Below are positions 17,721 through 26,141 of a DNA stretch of 64,000 bases, piece by piece. The number at the start of each line of letters is the position of its first letter. The stretch's first letter is position 1. Source of the stretch: Anaerolentibacter hominis (lineage in GTDB: Bacteria > Bacillota > Clostridia > Lachnospirales > Lachnospiraceae). A program made the translations under genes and the position numbers. Location of the stretch: contig NZ_JAWDIX010000001.1 of the NCBI RefSeq assembly GCF_032380675.1, forward strand, positions 496,001 through 560,000. Direction: 5' to 3'. The notes below the pieces were generated by a model. That model was not told where the DNA came from, searched no databases, and saw only the letters and a program-made list of their open reading frames with translations.

Positions 17721-17871
17721 TTCTATTCAATTTAAATATCAATGGGGATAGACAATAGATCTGTTCATTAGATATGGTAGAATATAAAAAAACAAAATAT
17801 AACATAATTCATTCTATCGTATTATTTGCAGATTACCCTCGTCTTTTAAATTGTTGTATAATATACAATAA

Positions 17872-17902
17872 CGGCCTAATACGCCAACACCGTATTAGGC
17901 CG
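17872..17902. terminator. Bidirectional terminator hairpin
   Basis: CGGCCTAATACG (17872-17883) pairs perfectly with CGTATTAGGCCG (17891-17902) around a 7-base loop, with CTTTTC after it on the plus strand and TTATTG after it on the minus strand. It separates the tail cluster from the convergent small genes. A nearby 15-base palindrome TTGTATAATATACAA lies at 17854-17868. Confidence 0.75.
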
Positions 17903-17907
17903 CTTTT

Positions 17908-18261
17908 CTATCCCTGTTTCTTCATGATTCCGTATCCTACATAGGACAAAACCATTTCTACGATTACAAACATAAAATACACCGGGAACAATACAAGTGC
18001 TACAGTATACATGATGGCTCCGACCAGGGCAAATCCTCTTTTTTTCATAAATAGGCCCAAAGCGTTGAAAACCACTGCCACCGCGGTACAGATCAAATGT
18101 GGCGTCACCAGCGCGACAGCAATTCCGGAACCAATCTGTTCCGCTGCATCTGCTCCGCTTCCCAGAGCACCGCCCCAGTATACAATACTGTAGATCAAAT
18201 AGGCGGCTCCGATGATCAACGCAATCAACAGACAAATGTTCAGTTTCTTTTTCCTTTCCAT
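17908..18261 (-). CDS. Hypothetical membrane protein, four helices
   Basis: Protein of 117 residues with about four hydrophobic segments (starting LNICLLIALIIGAAYLIYSI) and short basic loops. No family recognised. It is preceded on the same strand by the 18274 gene with a 12-base gap and is probably co-transcribed with it. Not convincingly a holin: it is on the opposite strand from the tail genes and has no amphipathic or charged holin-like tail. Confidence 0.6.
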   Translation of the reverse strand: MERKKKLNICLLIALIIGAAYLIYSIVYWGGALGSGADAAEQIGSGIAVALVTPHLICTAVAVVFNALGLFMKKRGFALVGAIMYTVALVLFPVYFMFVIVEMVLSYVGYGIMKKQG

Positions 18262-18273
18262 AAAACTCTCCTC

Positions 18274-18657
18274 TCATTGGTATTTTGAAGATAATCTATT
18301 TAATACTTCTTCTAATACTTCTGTTTGCCCGTTATACCGAATATTTCCGGAGGATATTCCACCCGAATGTAAGCTAAAACTTCGAATTAACTTCCCCTTT
18401 TTATCACAGCTGCTGACCCGATAAAGACATCCTTTGGCAAAAAAAGTGAATCCACCAAAATGAAAGTTCGCCTGCTCGATTGCATCGGTTAGTTCAGCTA
18501 CCTCCGACGGCAGTTCTACACGAAACTGGCGTTCGGCATGTCTGACAATATAAAGATCTGGTTTTACGGAATTACTGCGGTGAACCGAGAAACCAGCGAA
18601 CAGAAGGCACAGAAAAAATACTACCAAAAGAACTAGTTTAAAAACTGGTTGTTTCAT
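18274..18657 (-). CDS. Hypothetical exported or membrane-anchored protein
   Basis: Protein of 127 residues with one N-terminal hydrophobic helix (VFKLVLLVVFFLCLLFAGF) and a soluble remainder. There is no lipobox. Not recognised. It is first in a two-gene minus-strand unit; a perfect inverted repeat lies about 40 bases upstream of its start. Confidence 0.55.
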   Translation of the reverse strand: MKQPVFKLVLLVVFFLCLLFAGFSVHRSNSVKPDLYIVRHAERQFRVELPSEVAELTDAIEQANFHFGGFTFFAKGCLYRVSSCDKKGKLIRSFSLHSGGISSGNIRYNGQTEVLEEVLNRLSSKYQ

Positions 18658-18695
18658 TTATCGCGCCTCATCTAATCGAAACTTCAACAAAAACA

Positions 18696-18715
18696 CATTG
18701 TACTATCGTACAATG
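18696..18715. promoter_or_regulatory. Perfect inverted repeat, probable operator
   Basis: CATTGTAC and GTACAATG (8 bases each) flank TATC upstream of the 18274 gene. On the minus strand, the half-site gives TACAAT, a possible -10 element, so a repressor binding here would block transcription. No cognate regulator is evident nearby. Confidence 0.5.
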
Positions 18716-18724
18716 AAATGTATT

Positions 18725-18751
18725 ATAAAAGTCTGCTATGTTTATGCAGAC
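18725..18751 (-). terminator. Terminator of the zinc-ribbon gene
   Basis: On the minus strand, GTCTGC and GCAGAC (18731-18736 and 18746-18751) form a stem with a 9-base loop followed by TTTTAT, placed about 40 bases after the zinc-ribbon gene. Confidence 0.55.
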
Positions 18752-18790
18752 AAAATTTTTACGTTCAAGGTAGTTTTGATGACATTCTGA

Positions 18791-19075
18791 TTAAAAAGTT
18801 AACCGGTAGCCGAGCACATATACCATATAGGCGCGGATCAGAAGGAGAACGATTGCAGCCGCTATAATAAACCCCATCACTACTACAACTGGATTTACTG
18901 CTAGCTCTTTCTTCATGCGGCGACGTTTTTCTTTAGGCGGCGCAGGCTCGGGTGGTACATAATTAGAAGGAGCAGCGGAACCAGCCCATGTTCCAAGTAC
19001 ATGGTTACAATAAGGGCAAAGCATTTCGGCTTTATTTACTTTTTTACCGCAATTTTCACAGTGTCTGCCTGACAT
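18791..19075 (-). CDS. Zinc-ribbon membrane protein
   Basis: Protein of 94 residues. Two CxxC pairs (CENCGKK and CPYCNHV) form a zinc ribbon at the N-terminus, a proline-rich linker follows (PPEPAPPKEKRRR), and a single membrane helix (VVVVMGFIIAAAIVLLLIRA) ends the protein. Such zinc-ribbon plus one-helix proteins are common in Firmicutes and of unknown role. The ATG at 19075 is followed by MSGRHCENCG. Confidence 0.7.
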   Translation of the reverse strand: MSGRHCENCGKKVNKAEMLCPYCNHVLGTWAGSAAPSNYVPPEPAPPKEKRRRMKKELAVNPVVVVMGFIIAAAIVLLLIRAYMVYVLGYRLTF

Positions 19076-19187
19076 AAATACACCCCTCCCAGTTCATAAA
19101 TATTTCTATTATTATACATCAAAAGACATAAAAGGGCAATTGCTGATAAAATAATTCATAGTTATAGATTTATTATCTGACAAAATA

Positions 19188-19213
19188 AAAACGGACTCCG
19201 AAGAGTCCGTTTT
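19188..19213 (-). terminator. Terminator after the 19277 gene
   Basis: An 11-base perfect stem (19188-19198 with 19203-19213) with a CGAA/TTCG tetraloop is followed on the minus strand by TTATTTT. Confidence 0.85.
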
Positions 19214-19276
19214 CGCGATTTCAGTCGTTTGCGGAAAACAATTTTCCATAACCGCTGAATAAAGATGGGCACATGT

Positions 19277-20062
19277 TTAAATAAATTGAAACTCTAACGC
19301 ATAGATCACACCTTTGCTGTCGGAAACTAATATTCGATATTCTCCAGGGATGGGTAAGGCATAATAGTAACAATTGAATTGCAGTATGTAAGTTTCAGGA
19401 TAGTCAAAAATGATTATCGGATTTTTTGTTCTATCTGGTACCACATACCAGGTTCCATCCAGATTAATATCATAACTGATGAATTGGAAGTTTTCAGATG
19501 CATCAGTGGATTTTATAGTAATAGGTTCTAAATCCAAGTCAGGAATGGAATATGCTTTTTTATCCGTATAAAACGGACAATCTAAAGCAGGTGCTATTGT
19601 TTTGAAGGTGGATTCTGTCAATAATTTTTTATCTGTTAACGTATTTACTTCTATAGGTTCATAAGTGTCATCTGAAAAGAATACAACACGGTTATGATTA
19701 ATAATCGATCCTTTGATCCAATCCAGTGCTTCCCTTGTAACCCAGGTAGTTAGTACTTCAAATCTGTTTAGCGGCTCATTATATACTAATTTTCGAAAAT
19801 ACAGATGCTGTGATGGGATAAAATAACTGGTCTCGTTATTCTGTTCTACGATCTGAAAATCGACAGGATGCTTAGTCGAGTATTTCTGGAAAGAAAGAAT
19901 TATATTCTGATATAATACCTTGTTGTTTAACGTCAATTTACTGTACTCTATATCCTGTGAAAGTAATGAAAAATTCCGTATCCGGACGTATTTAATCACT
20001 GTAACACAGACAAAGAACAGTAGTAATAGGGAAGGCAATATCAAAAATAGTTTTCTTTTCAA
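19277..20062 (-). CDS. Hypothetical membrane-anchored protein with Ig-like C-terminus
   Basis: Protein of 261 residues with one N-terminal membrane helix (LFLILPSLLLLFFVCVTVI) and a large outer part. The C-terminal segment (GTWYVVPDRTKN, then LPIPGEYRIL) follows the same W-x-VP ... PG-YR layout as the lipoprotein at 30602, suggesting a shared Ig-like beta domain. It is 33 bases after the response regulator gene on the same strand, so it may be an output of, or accessory to, that two-component system. Function unknown. Confidence 0.55.
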   Translation of the reverse strand: MKRKLFLILPSLLLLFFVCVTVIKYVRIRNFSLLSQDIEYSKLTLNNKVLYQNIILSFQKYSTKHPVDFQIVEQNNETSYFIPSQHLYFRKLVYNEPLNRFEVLTTWVTREALDWIKGSIINHNRVVFFSDDTYEPIEVNTLTDKKLLTESTFKTIAPALDCPFYTDKKAYSIPDLDLEPITIKSTDASENFQFISYDINLDGTWYVVPDRTKNPIIIFDYPETYILQFNCYYYALPIPGEYRILVSDSKGVIYALEFQFI

Positions 20063-20095
20063 TTAAACTCAACTCCTAAAGCAGTTCTGAGAATA

Positions 20096-20809
20096 TTATA
20101 AACTATCCTCCTCAATCATCCGGTAACCCACGCCCACTTCGGTGAAAATATATTTGGGATCAGCAGGATTCTGCTCGATTTTTCTGCGGATATTTGCCAT
20201 ATTCACACGCAGAATCTGATTATCCCTTTCCGCATAGGGCCCCCAGATTTTTATGATGATGGAATCGTATGTCATTACCTTGCCGGAATTTCGGGCCAGC
20301 AGGGAAATCAGCTTAAATTCTATCTGGGTCAGATGGATTTTTGTACCGTCCACAAAAACCTGGTATTTCTCAAAATCGATGAATAGTCCCTGCGCCTGAA
20401 ATGTGGTCGCGGACTGGGGACTGTCGTTTCCATTTGTTTTTCTGGCCGTGTGGCGCAGAGCTGTACGAATTCTTGCCAGCAATTCCGAGGAGCCGAAGGG
20501 CTTGCTGATATAATCATCCGCCCCCAGATCCAGAGCCAGGACTTTTTCCTCTTCCTGCGTTCTGGCCGAAATTACGATAATAGGAACCAGAGACCAGGAG
20601 CGGATGGATTTTAACACCTCGATACCGTCGATATCCGGCAGCCCCAGATCCAGCAGTATAAGGTCCGGCCCGTGGGAAGCGACAATGGAAAGTGCCTCCT
20701 TTCCCGTGGTGCAGGTTATGGTTTTATAGTCATTGGCAGCAAGAGTGGTGGCAATAAAATTACCGATGTTTTTTTCGTCTTCTACGATGAGGACAGTTGT
20801 TGTTATCAT
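20096..20809 (-). CDS. OmpR/PhoB-family response regulator, KdpE-like
   Basis: Protein of 237 residues from the ATG at 20809 (AGGTGA eight bases upstream; a GTG at 20821 is less likely). The receiver domain has the acidic pair (VEDE), phosphorylation Asp in LILLDLGLPDIDG and the conserved Lys in DDYISKPFGSSELLAR. The winged-helix domain has TQIEFKLISLLARNSGKV and GVGYRM. The closest pattern is KdpE, but no kdpFABC genes are present in the window. It lies 38 bases after the sensor kinase. Confidence 0.88.
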   Translation of the reverse strand: MITTTVLIVEDEKNIGNFIATTLAANDYKTITCTTGKEALSIVASHGPDLILLDLGLPDIDGIEVLKSIRSWSLVPIIVISARTQEEEKVLALDLGADDYISKPFGSSELLARIRTALRHTARKTNGNDSPQSATTFQAQGLFIDFEKYQVFVDGTKIHLTQIEFKLISLLARNSGKVMTYDSIIIKIWGPYAERDNQILRVNMANIRRKIEQNPADPKYIFTEVGVGYRMIEEDSL

Positions 20810-20847
20810 AACGTTTATCACCTGATTCCTTTCTTTTTAAAGTTTGC

Positions 20848-22344
20848 CTAGGACAGCGGAAGACGAAAGGTAAAAATACTTCCGTTTTCATGGTTGGCGG
20901 CCGATATTTCTCCGCCATGAGCATTGATGATTGTTTTACAGATTGAAAGCCCGATTCCCATACCTTTGGATGAATCAGTACTTCTATTTTTCGAATAACT
21001 GCTGCCGTCAAAAATAGATTCCGGGTGTTCGGCATGTATACCTGGCCCGTAATCTTTCACGGAAAGCCAGGCATTTCCGTCTTTATAAACCACCTGGAGT
21101 TCGATTGGTATCGTACAGCCTGCGTATTTATAGGCATTTTCCAGCAGATTGATGATAACCTGCTCGACCAGTGTGGCATCCATTGGCACCATCTGAAATT
21201 CTTCGGGAAGAGTGATTTTAAGGGCTATGTCCGGATATCTCTTTTTTGTCCGGGCGACTGCTTCCGAGACGACTTCTTCCATTGGCTCAGGTATCTTGTT
21301 CACTCTGGCGCCGTCCTGGCGGATACGTGTCACTGTGAGCAGATTTTCCACAATGTGCAGCAGCCAGTTGGCATCCTCATGTATCTGCGTTACAAGATTA
21401 TCCCTTTTTTCCTGATCCAGATAATCATTATTTTCAATATAGGTAGCACTGGAACCGATGATACTGGTTAAGGGTGTGCGCAGATCATGGGAGATAGCCC
21501 GCAGCAGATTGGAGCGCATCTTTTCCTTTTCTGATTCAACAGCTAATTTGTGGTGCTCCTCTGCCAGATGCTGCCGTTCCAGAGCCATAGCTACCTGGGA
21601 GATCGTCAGGCTTAGAAAGGAAATTATTTCTGAACTGAAGGCTTCTCTGCCGGGACAATGTATTCCCAGGATTCCCCATATCTTCTCATGAGAAAGTAGG
21701 GGAAGATAAAGACATTCCGTCATAAGAGGGCTGGCTGTGCCTACGCCAGCCGGAGTCTTGGAATCATAGGAAAATCTTGCCGCTGCAACCTCTGATGGAA
21801 GGGAGAATAAATCTTTGCTTTCATTTTCAGAGCCGCTGTCATGAACCGGGCCGCTGGCGGATGGCTCCTTCTCATAAAATACAACATAGGAATTAGTGAA
21901 TTCACGAACAAAGCGGAGAGTAAGAGTAATAATCTGATCGATCGATTCCGCGGCAAGAAGCTGCCGGTTGACATCATTGAGCTGATTCATACGCTGCTCC
22001 CGCATGGCCGTTATACGAACGTGGCGTTTAATGTGGGCGGTCAGCGTGCTGGTAAAGAGAGAAATAGCAAGCATGCCCAGAAAGGTCAGGGGATATCCGC
22101 TTCTGGTGAAATCCAGCGCCATATAGGGGTAAGTAAAATAGTAGTTTACTCCGATAACACCGGTTACCGACGCAAGAATACCCCAGAAATAGCCGTCGGT
22201 AAATCTGGCAACCAGAATAATGGCAAGTATATAAAAGACTGTTGTATTCATCGTATTGCCGGTGATTCGAATGAACAGATAGGACAAAATAGTGGCGCCT
22301 GCCATAAGCAGCAGTGTTTTGAAACCGTCTTTTAACCGGCGCAT
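20848..22344 (-). CDS. Sensor histidine kinase, KdpD C-terminal half type
   Basis: Protein of 498 residues from the ATG at 22344, behind GGAGGATTTTCA. Order: four membrane helices of the DUF4118 type (residues 10-105), a GAF-like region (about 125-270), HisKA with the phospho-accepting His in AISHDLRTPLTSIIG, and a HATPase_c domain (NLLENAYKYA, KDYGPGIH, KGMGIGLSICKTII). It lacks the N-terminal KdpD and USP domains that sense K+ or c-di-AMP in full KdpD, so its input is unknown. It is followed by the KdpE-like regulator. Confidence 0.88.
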   Translation of the reverse strand: MRRLKDGFKTLLLMAGATILSYLFIRITGNTMNTTVFYILAIILVARFTDGYFWGILASVTGVIGVNYYFTYPYMALDFTRSGYPLTFLGMLAISLFTSTLTAHIKRHVRITAMREQRMNQLNDVNRQLLAAESIDQIITLTLRFVREFTNSYVVFYEKEPSASGPVHDSGSENESKDLFSLPSEVAAARFSYDSKTPAGVGTASPLMTECLYLPLLSHEKIWGILGIHCPGREAFSSEIISFLSLTISQVAMALERQHLAEEHHKLAVESEKEKMRSNLLRAISHDLRTPLTSIIGSSATYIENNDYLDQEKRDNLVTQIHEDANWLLHIVENLLTVTRIRQDGARVNKIPEPMEEVVSEAVARTKKRYPDIALKITLPEEFQMVPMDATLVEQVIINLLENAYKYAGCTIPIELQVVYKDGNAWLSVKDYGPGIHAEHPESIFDGSSYSKNRSTDSSKGMGIGLSICKTIINAHGGEISAANHENGSIFTFRLPLS

Positions 22345-22669
22345 TGAAAATCCTCCTTCAACTGGCATATGATAGGAACGGGACAGAATAAAGTGTGAAA
22401 AAATAAAAGAAGAGGCAATACCTCTCCCTGCGTTTGCCGGAATCTTATATCATAGATGATTCATTATGAAAAGTATACAATAGATAACCGCAAAACGCCA
22501 GATTACCCTATAAAAATTCCGTTAAGATTATTTTAATTATAAATAAACTAATAATAATCTGATGAAATAAATAAAACACAGATAAATACCATGAATATGA
22601 GAATAAAAATGTTTATAATAAAATAAAAAATATATTATGGAAATACATAAAATTTATTCGAAAACAGTA
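22345..22669. other. A+T-rich intergenic region without a gene
   Basis: About 325 bases upstream of the sensor kinase. No open frame with a ribosome binding site and no clear repeat was seen. It should contain the kinase promoter on the minus strand; no unambiguous -35/-10 pair was chosen. Confidence 0.5.
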
Positions 22670-22698
22670 TTGACAAATCCGTTGCGGTATATTATAGT
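22670..22698 (+). promoter_or_regulatory. Promoter of candidate small RNA
   Basis: TTGACA (22670-22675), 17 bases, then TATAGT (22693-22698), a near-consensus sigma-A promoter that points toward no protein gene. Confidence 0.75.
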
Positions 22699-22704
22699 AA
22701 ATAC

Positions 22705-22893
22705 AACAAAACAAATAAGTTTTGTGAATCCAAGAAAGAGAGGTATAGACCACCGAGAACGTAAGTTATCGTTTCGCGACGAGAAAGCGGAACAAAAGGT
22801 GAGATATTTCTCAAAAGGAGAAGTCCAATGGACAACGTTAGTTAGGAACGAGTGTCGATAGCAGGTATAGTCGATGCTCGTTCCTATTTTATT
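22705..22893 (+). ncRNA. Candidate independent small RNA
   Basis: A transcript of about 190 bases is bounded by the promoter at 22670 and a strong terminator at 22843-22893 (TAGGAACGAG with CTCGTTCCTA, then TTTTATT). Inside are several small hairpins, including TTCTC-AAAAG-GAGAA and GTCC-AAT-GGAC. The next gene (BlaI-like) is on the opposite strand and ends beyond the terminator, so this is not a leader. The short frame across it has no ribosome binding site. I do not recognise the RNA family; 6S, SRP and tmRNA features were looked for and not found. Confidence 0.55.
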
Positions 22894-22946
22894 CTTTATT
22901 CCATGACTCTTCATCAGGTAATTAGCAGACTTACAACAAACGTGTG

Positions 22947-23309
22947 CTATTCCTTCTGACACTGATCAATTAACCTCTTTATAGAAGACGCTTCTTTTTT
23001 ATCCAGGGTCCGGTCCTCCAGATACGCTGCAAGAAAATCACTGAGAGAACCGTTGAACAGAGTATCCACCGCGCGGCGGCTTTCAAATTTCTGTATGTGC
23101 TTCTGCTTAATGATGGAAGTAACGATGGTGTTTTCGTTTCTCAGTATCCCCCGTTCACACAGTTTTTTTAATATGGTATAGGTTGTAGATTTTTTCCAAT
23201 TCAATTGGCTCTGACAGAGGCGCACCAACTCTCCGCTGCCCAGGGGCTCATGCTCCCACACCACGGCCGCTAATTTCAGTTCACTGTTGCACAGTTCCAG
23301 ATCCAGCAT
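22947..23309 (-). CDS. BlaI/MecI-family transcriptional repressor
   Basis: Protein of 120 residues from the ATG at 23309, with AGGAGGTGA nine bases upstream. A longer frame to 23357 would put this site inside the gene. It has the N-terminal winged helix of the family (LCNSELKLAAVVWEHEP, LNWKKSTTYTILKKLCERG) and a dimerising C-terminus. Its partner, a BlaR1-type peptidase sensor, is not nearby, so the signal is unknown. The target may be its own promoter or a distant gene. Confidence 0.85.
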   Translation of the reverse strand: MLDLELCNSELKLAAVVWEHEPLGSGELVRLCQSQLNWKKSTTYTILKKLCERGILRNENTIVTSIIKQKHIQKFESRRAVDTLFNGSLSDFLAAYLEDRTLDKKEASSIKRLIDQCQKE

Positions 23310-23370
23310 TTTGCAATTCACCTCCTGTAAAAGACGATATTCGTGTTTATCCGACATCGATTTACAATTA

Positions 23371-23386
23371 GTCTATCATTATAGAC
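23371..23386 (-). promoter_or_regulatory. Inverted repeat over a -10 element ahead of the BlaI-like gene
   Basis: GTCTAT and ATAGAC flank four bases; on the minus strand the repeat contains TATAAT (23378-23383). This is a likely autoregulatory operator for the BlaI-like repressor, although it lacks the classic TACA/TGTA half-sites. Confidence 0.5.
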
Positions 23387-23548
23387 CAAAGAAAGCAAGT
23401 TGGTTCAGACGGAAATATTCTCTTTTATTAGTAAATATTGTTATACTGCTGCATAGGATAGACTAGAAATCGCGGCAGGATAGAACGTTTACCTGCAGTT
23501 ACAATGGAATTCAAGTACGGATATCTTATTTCGTATCCAAATTTATTC

Positions 23549-23577
23549 TTGACATTCGTTTTTGTCAGGATTATACT
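23549..23577 (+). promoter_or_regulatory. Promoter of the trp operon
   Basis: TTGACA (23549-23554), 17 bases, TATACT (23572-23577), directly before the T-box leader. Confidence 0.85.
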
Positions 23578-23584
23578 GTGAAAA

Positions 23585-23867
23585 AGATTTTAAAGTAAGT
23601 AAACCGATGAGCAAGAAGAGTAAGTTTAGGAACATTTTTCAGAGAGCAGCCGGCTGGTGTGAGGGTGCAGATGGGATTTTACTGAATGGGCTTGCGAGGG
23701 CAGTTTGAAACCGCGAGGGAGTAGATGCTGACGGGGGACCTCGTCCGTTATCAGAGAGGCGCATATGATGGTATGTGAGTGAGTGGATGTAGAAATACAT
23801 CAATTTGGGTGGTATCGCAGAAGTGTCAGGCTTTTGTCCCTTGCAGGGGACAGAAGCCTTTTTTTAT
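23585..23867 (+). promoter_or_regulatory. tRNA-Trp T-box leader with terminator
   Basis: The leader senses uncharged tRNA-Trp and lets transcription into trpE when tryptophan is short. The specifier is UGG at 23687-23689 in the loop ACTGAATGGGCT. The T-box core GGGTGGTATCGC lies at 23807-23818. The terminator pairs AGGCTTTTGTCCC with GGGGACAGAAGCCT (about 23828-23859), followed by seven T. The antiterminator would form from the T-box core and the left terminator arm. Seen: all three parts, in order and spacing. The class and specifier reading rest on known T-box architecture. Confidence 0.9.
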
Positions 23868-23981
23868 TACATAGGAAAGTTCTCCAAACTTTCCTATGTA
23901 ATAAAAAATATTCTATGCGCAATTGCGTGTGCGCACTCGCGTAAGAGGAGAACGTCAGCGAAGCTGACTATGCTTTGTTCT
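23861..23981 (-). repeat. Structured palindromic repeat, copy 1 (inverted)
   Basis: A 21-base arm (23861-23881) pairs perfectly with 23887-23907 around CTCCA. The core reads ATTACATAGGAAAGTT. To its right come short hairpins (GTCAGCGAAGCTGAC; a GCGCAATTGCGTGTGCGC palindrome) ending CTTTGTTCT. The reverse complement aligns with 50445-50584. It is inserted between the T-box terminator and trpE. Confidence 0.75.
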
Positions 23982-24042
23982 TTCAAAATAATGAAGGCTT
24001 ATGTTTCATCCATCAGTGAGACGCAAAGAAAGGAGAGTCAAT

Positions 24043-25506
24043 ATGATTCAGCCAAACTGTGAAATCATTGAAAAACTGGCAGAGGACTACTCTGTGGTTC
24101 CTCTTTGCAGGGAGATCTATGCGGATGTTATTACACCGATCACCCTCCTGCGGAAATTGTCCGCTGTGAGCAGCAACTATTATCTGCTGGAGAGCGTGGA
24201 GGGCGGAGAAAAATGGGGCAGATACTCCTTTCTCGGATACGATCCGGTAATGCGTGTGACGTTAAAGGATGGATTGATTACGATACGGGAAAAGGGAAAT
24301 ACGCGGACAGTAAGAAGCGGGAAACCGCTCGCTCTGCTCCAGAAGATTCTCGATGGATATAAGGCGCCGAAGCTTCCTGATATGCCTCCTTTTACCGGAG
24401 GATTTGTAGGATATTTTGCCTATAGTATGATCGGTTATGCCGAACCTACATTAAAGATTAAGACAGGGGAGTTTAATGACTATGATGTGATGCTTTTTGA
24501 TAAGGTGATCGCCTATGATCATCTGAGACAAAAGATCTGTCTGATTGTAAATATGAAGACAGATCATATAAAACAAAATTATGAGAAGGCGGCAGCCTGC
24601 ATGGAGCAGATGGCAGAGAAGATACGGGAGCCCGGCCCTCTGCCGGAAACCGAGAAAGCAGAGACTCCGGAATTTTCCTGTAATTTAAGTAAGGAGGAAT
24701 ACTGCCGGCTTGTGGAGAGGACAAAAGAGTATATAAGGGACGGTGACATCTTTCAGGCAGTGATTTCCAGAAGATTTTCCAGTCCGTACCGAGGTGATCT
24801 GATCAACGCCTACCGGGTTCTTCGTATCACGAATCCGTCTCCCTATATGGTTTACATGAACATGGAGGGGGAGGAGATCATAAGCACTTCCCCGGAGACG
24901 CTGGTAAGGCTGCGGGAAGGAAGGCTGACTACGTTTCCGGTAGCCGGCTCCAGACCCAGAGGGAAGACTCCTGAGGAGGATGTGAGGCTGGAACAGGAGC
25001 TGCTGGCGGATGAGAAAGAACTGTCGGAACATAATATGCTGGTTGACCTGGGCCGAAATGATCTGGGTAAGATTTCTAAATTTAACTCCGTTAAGGTTAC
25101 AGAGTATATGATGATTCACCGGTATTCCAAGATTATGCACATCTGTTCCCAGGTGGAAAGCGACATTCTGGACAGTAAAAACGGGGTGGATGCCATTGAG
25201 GCGGTGCTGCCGGCAGGAACTCTTTCCGGAGCGCCGAAGATTCGGGCGTGTGAGATTATCGAGGAGCTGGAACCGGAACCGAGGGGGATTTACGGAGGAG
25301 CATTGGGATATTTAGACTTTACCGGGGATATGGACACCTGCATCGCCATACGGATGGCGGTAAAAAAGAAAGATAAGGTCTATGTGCAGGCCGGCGGCGG
25401 GATTGTTGCCGACAGCCAGCCGGAGAAGGAATATGAAGAATCATATAATAAGGCACTGGCCGTGATGAATGCCATAAGAGATGCCGGGGAGGTGGAAAAC
25501 GGATGA
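24043..25506 (+). CDS. trpE: Anthranilate synthase component I
   Basis: Converts chorismate and glutamine-derived ammonia to anthranilate with TrpG. It has 487 residues from the ATG at 24043 (site AAAGGAGAG); an upstream in-frame ATG at 24001 lacks a site. The feedback-inhibition motif LLESVEGGEKWGRYSFLG and the chorismate-binding core (IFQAVISRRF, TFPVAGSRPRG, DLGRNDLGK, YGGALGYLDFTGDMD, ATPs not bound) are present. The stop overlaps trpG by four bases. Expression should follow the upstream T-box. Confidence 0.97.
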   Translation: MIQPNCEIIEKLAEDYSVVPLCREIYADVITPITLLRKLSAVSSNYYLLESVEGGEKWGRYSFLGYDPVMRVTLKDGLITIREKGNTRTVRSGKPLALLQKILDGYKAPKLPDMPPFTGGFVGYFAYSMIGYAEPTLKIKTGEFNDYDVMLFDKVIAYDHLRQKICLIVNMKTDHIKQNYEKAAACMEQMAEKIREPGPLPETEKAETPEFSCNLSKEEYCRLVERTKEYIRDGDIFQAVISRRFSSPYRGDLINAYRVLRITNPSPYMVYMNMEGEEIISTSPETLVRLREGRLTTFPVAGSRPRGKTPEEDVRLEQELLADEKELSEHNMLVDLGRNDLGKISKFNSVKVTEYMMIHRYSKIMHICSQVESDILDSKNGVDAIEAVLPAGTLSGAPKIRACEIIEELEPEPRGIYGGALGYLDFTGDMDTCIAIRMAVKKKDKVYVQAGGGIVADSQPEKEYEESYNKALAVMNAIRDAGEVENG

Positions 25507-26111
25507 TTTTATTCATTGACAATTATGACAGCTTTTCCTATAACCTGGTGCAGCTGGCCGGAAGCATCCGGACGGATATCCGGGTAATTAGGAATGACGA
25601 TATGTCCGTTGAGAAGATCGGGCGGCTGCAGCCAAGTCACATTATATTATCTCCGGGGCCCGGCTATCCGAAAAATGCAGGGGTCTGTGAAGAAGTGATA
25701 GAGAAACTGAAAGGGAACGTACCGATCCTTGGAGTATGTCTGGGACATCAGGCAATCTGTGAGGTATTCGGGGGCAGGATTGAAAGAGCCAGGCATCTGC
25801 TGCATGGCAAGAAGAGCAGAATCAGGCTGCATGGAGGATCGAAGCTGTTCGGCGGTCTGCCTGGTGAGATTGACGCCGCCAGATATCACTCTCTGATTGC
25901 CAGGAGAGATACCCTGCCGAACGAACTTAGAGTGACTGCGGAAGATGAGGATGGAGAAGTGATGGCAGTAGAGCATGTAAACTACCCTGTCTACGGACTG
26001 CAGTTTCATCCTGAATCGATTTTAACACCGGAAGGCAGAGAGATACTGGAAGCTTTCCTGAAAATAGAGAGCCCGCAGAAAGGGCCTGACAGAGCAGAAG
26101 AAGCAGAATAA
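25503..26111 (+). CDS. trpG: Anthranilate synthase component II (glutamine amidotransferase)
   Basis: Protein of 202 residues that supplies ammonia to TrpE. It begins MILFIDNYDSFSYNLVQLAG. The nucleophile Cys is in GVCLGHQ and the His/Glu pair in LQFHPESI. It is a separate protein here, not fused to trpD. The ATGA overlap with trpE implies translational coupling. Confidence 0.97.
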   Translation: MILFIDNYDSFSYNLVQLAGSIRTDIRVIRNDDMSVEKIGRLQPSHIILSPGPGYPKNAGVCEEVIEKLKGNVPILGVCLGHQAICEVFGGRIERARHLLHGKKSRIRLHGGSKLFGGLPGEIDAARYHSLIARRDTLPNELRVTAEDEDGEVMAVEHVNYPVYGLQFHPESILTPEGREILEAFLKIESPQKGPDRAEEAE

Positions 26112-26141
26112 AAGAGAATGGGGAAAAGGAGTGAATGTGTT

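Noticed and set aside
17908..18261. Holin of the tail cluster
   Set aside because: Opposite strand, separated by a bidirectional terminator, and four helices without a typical holin tail.
22637..22861. Frame of 74 codons across the small-RNA region
   Set aside because: It starts upstream of the promoter, has no ribosome binding site and shows no protein-like composition.
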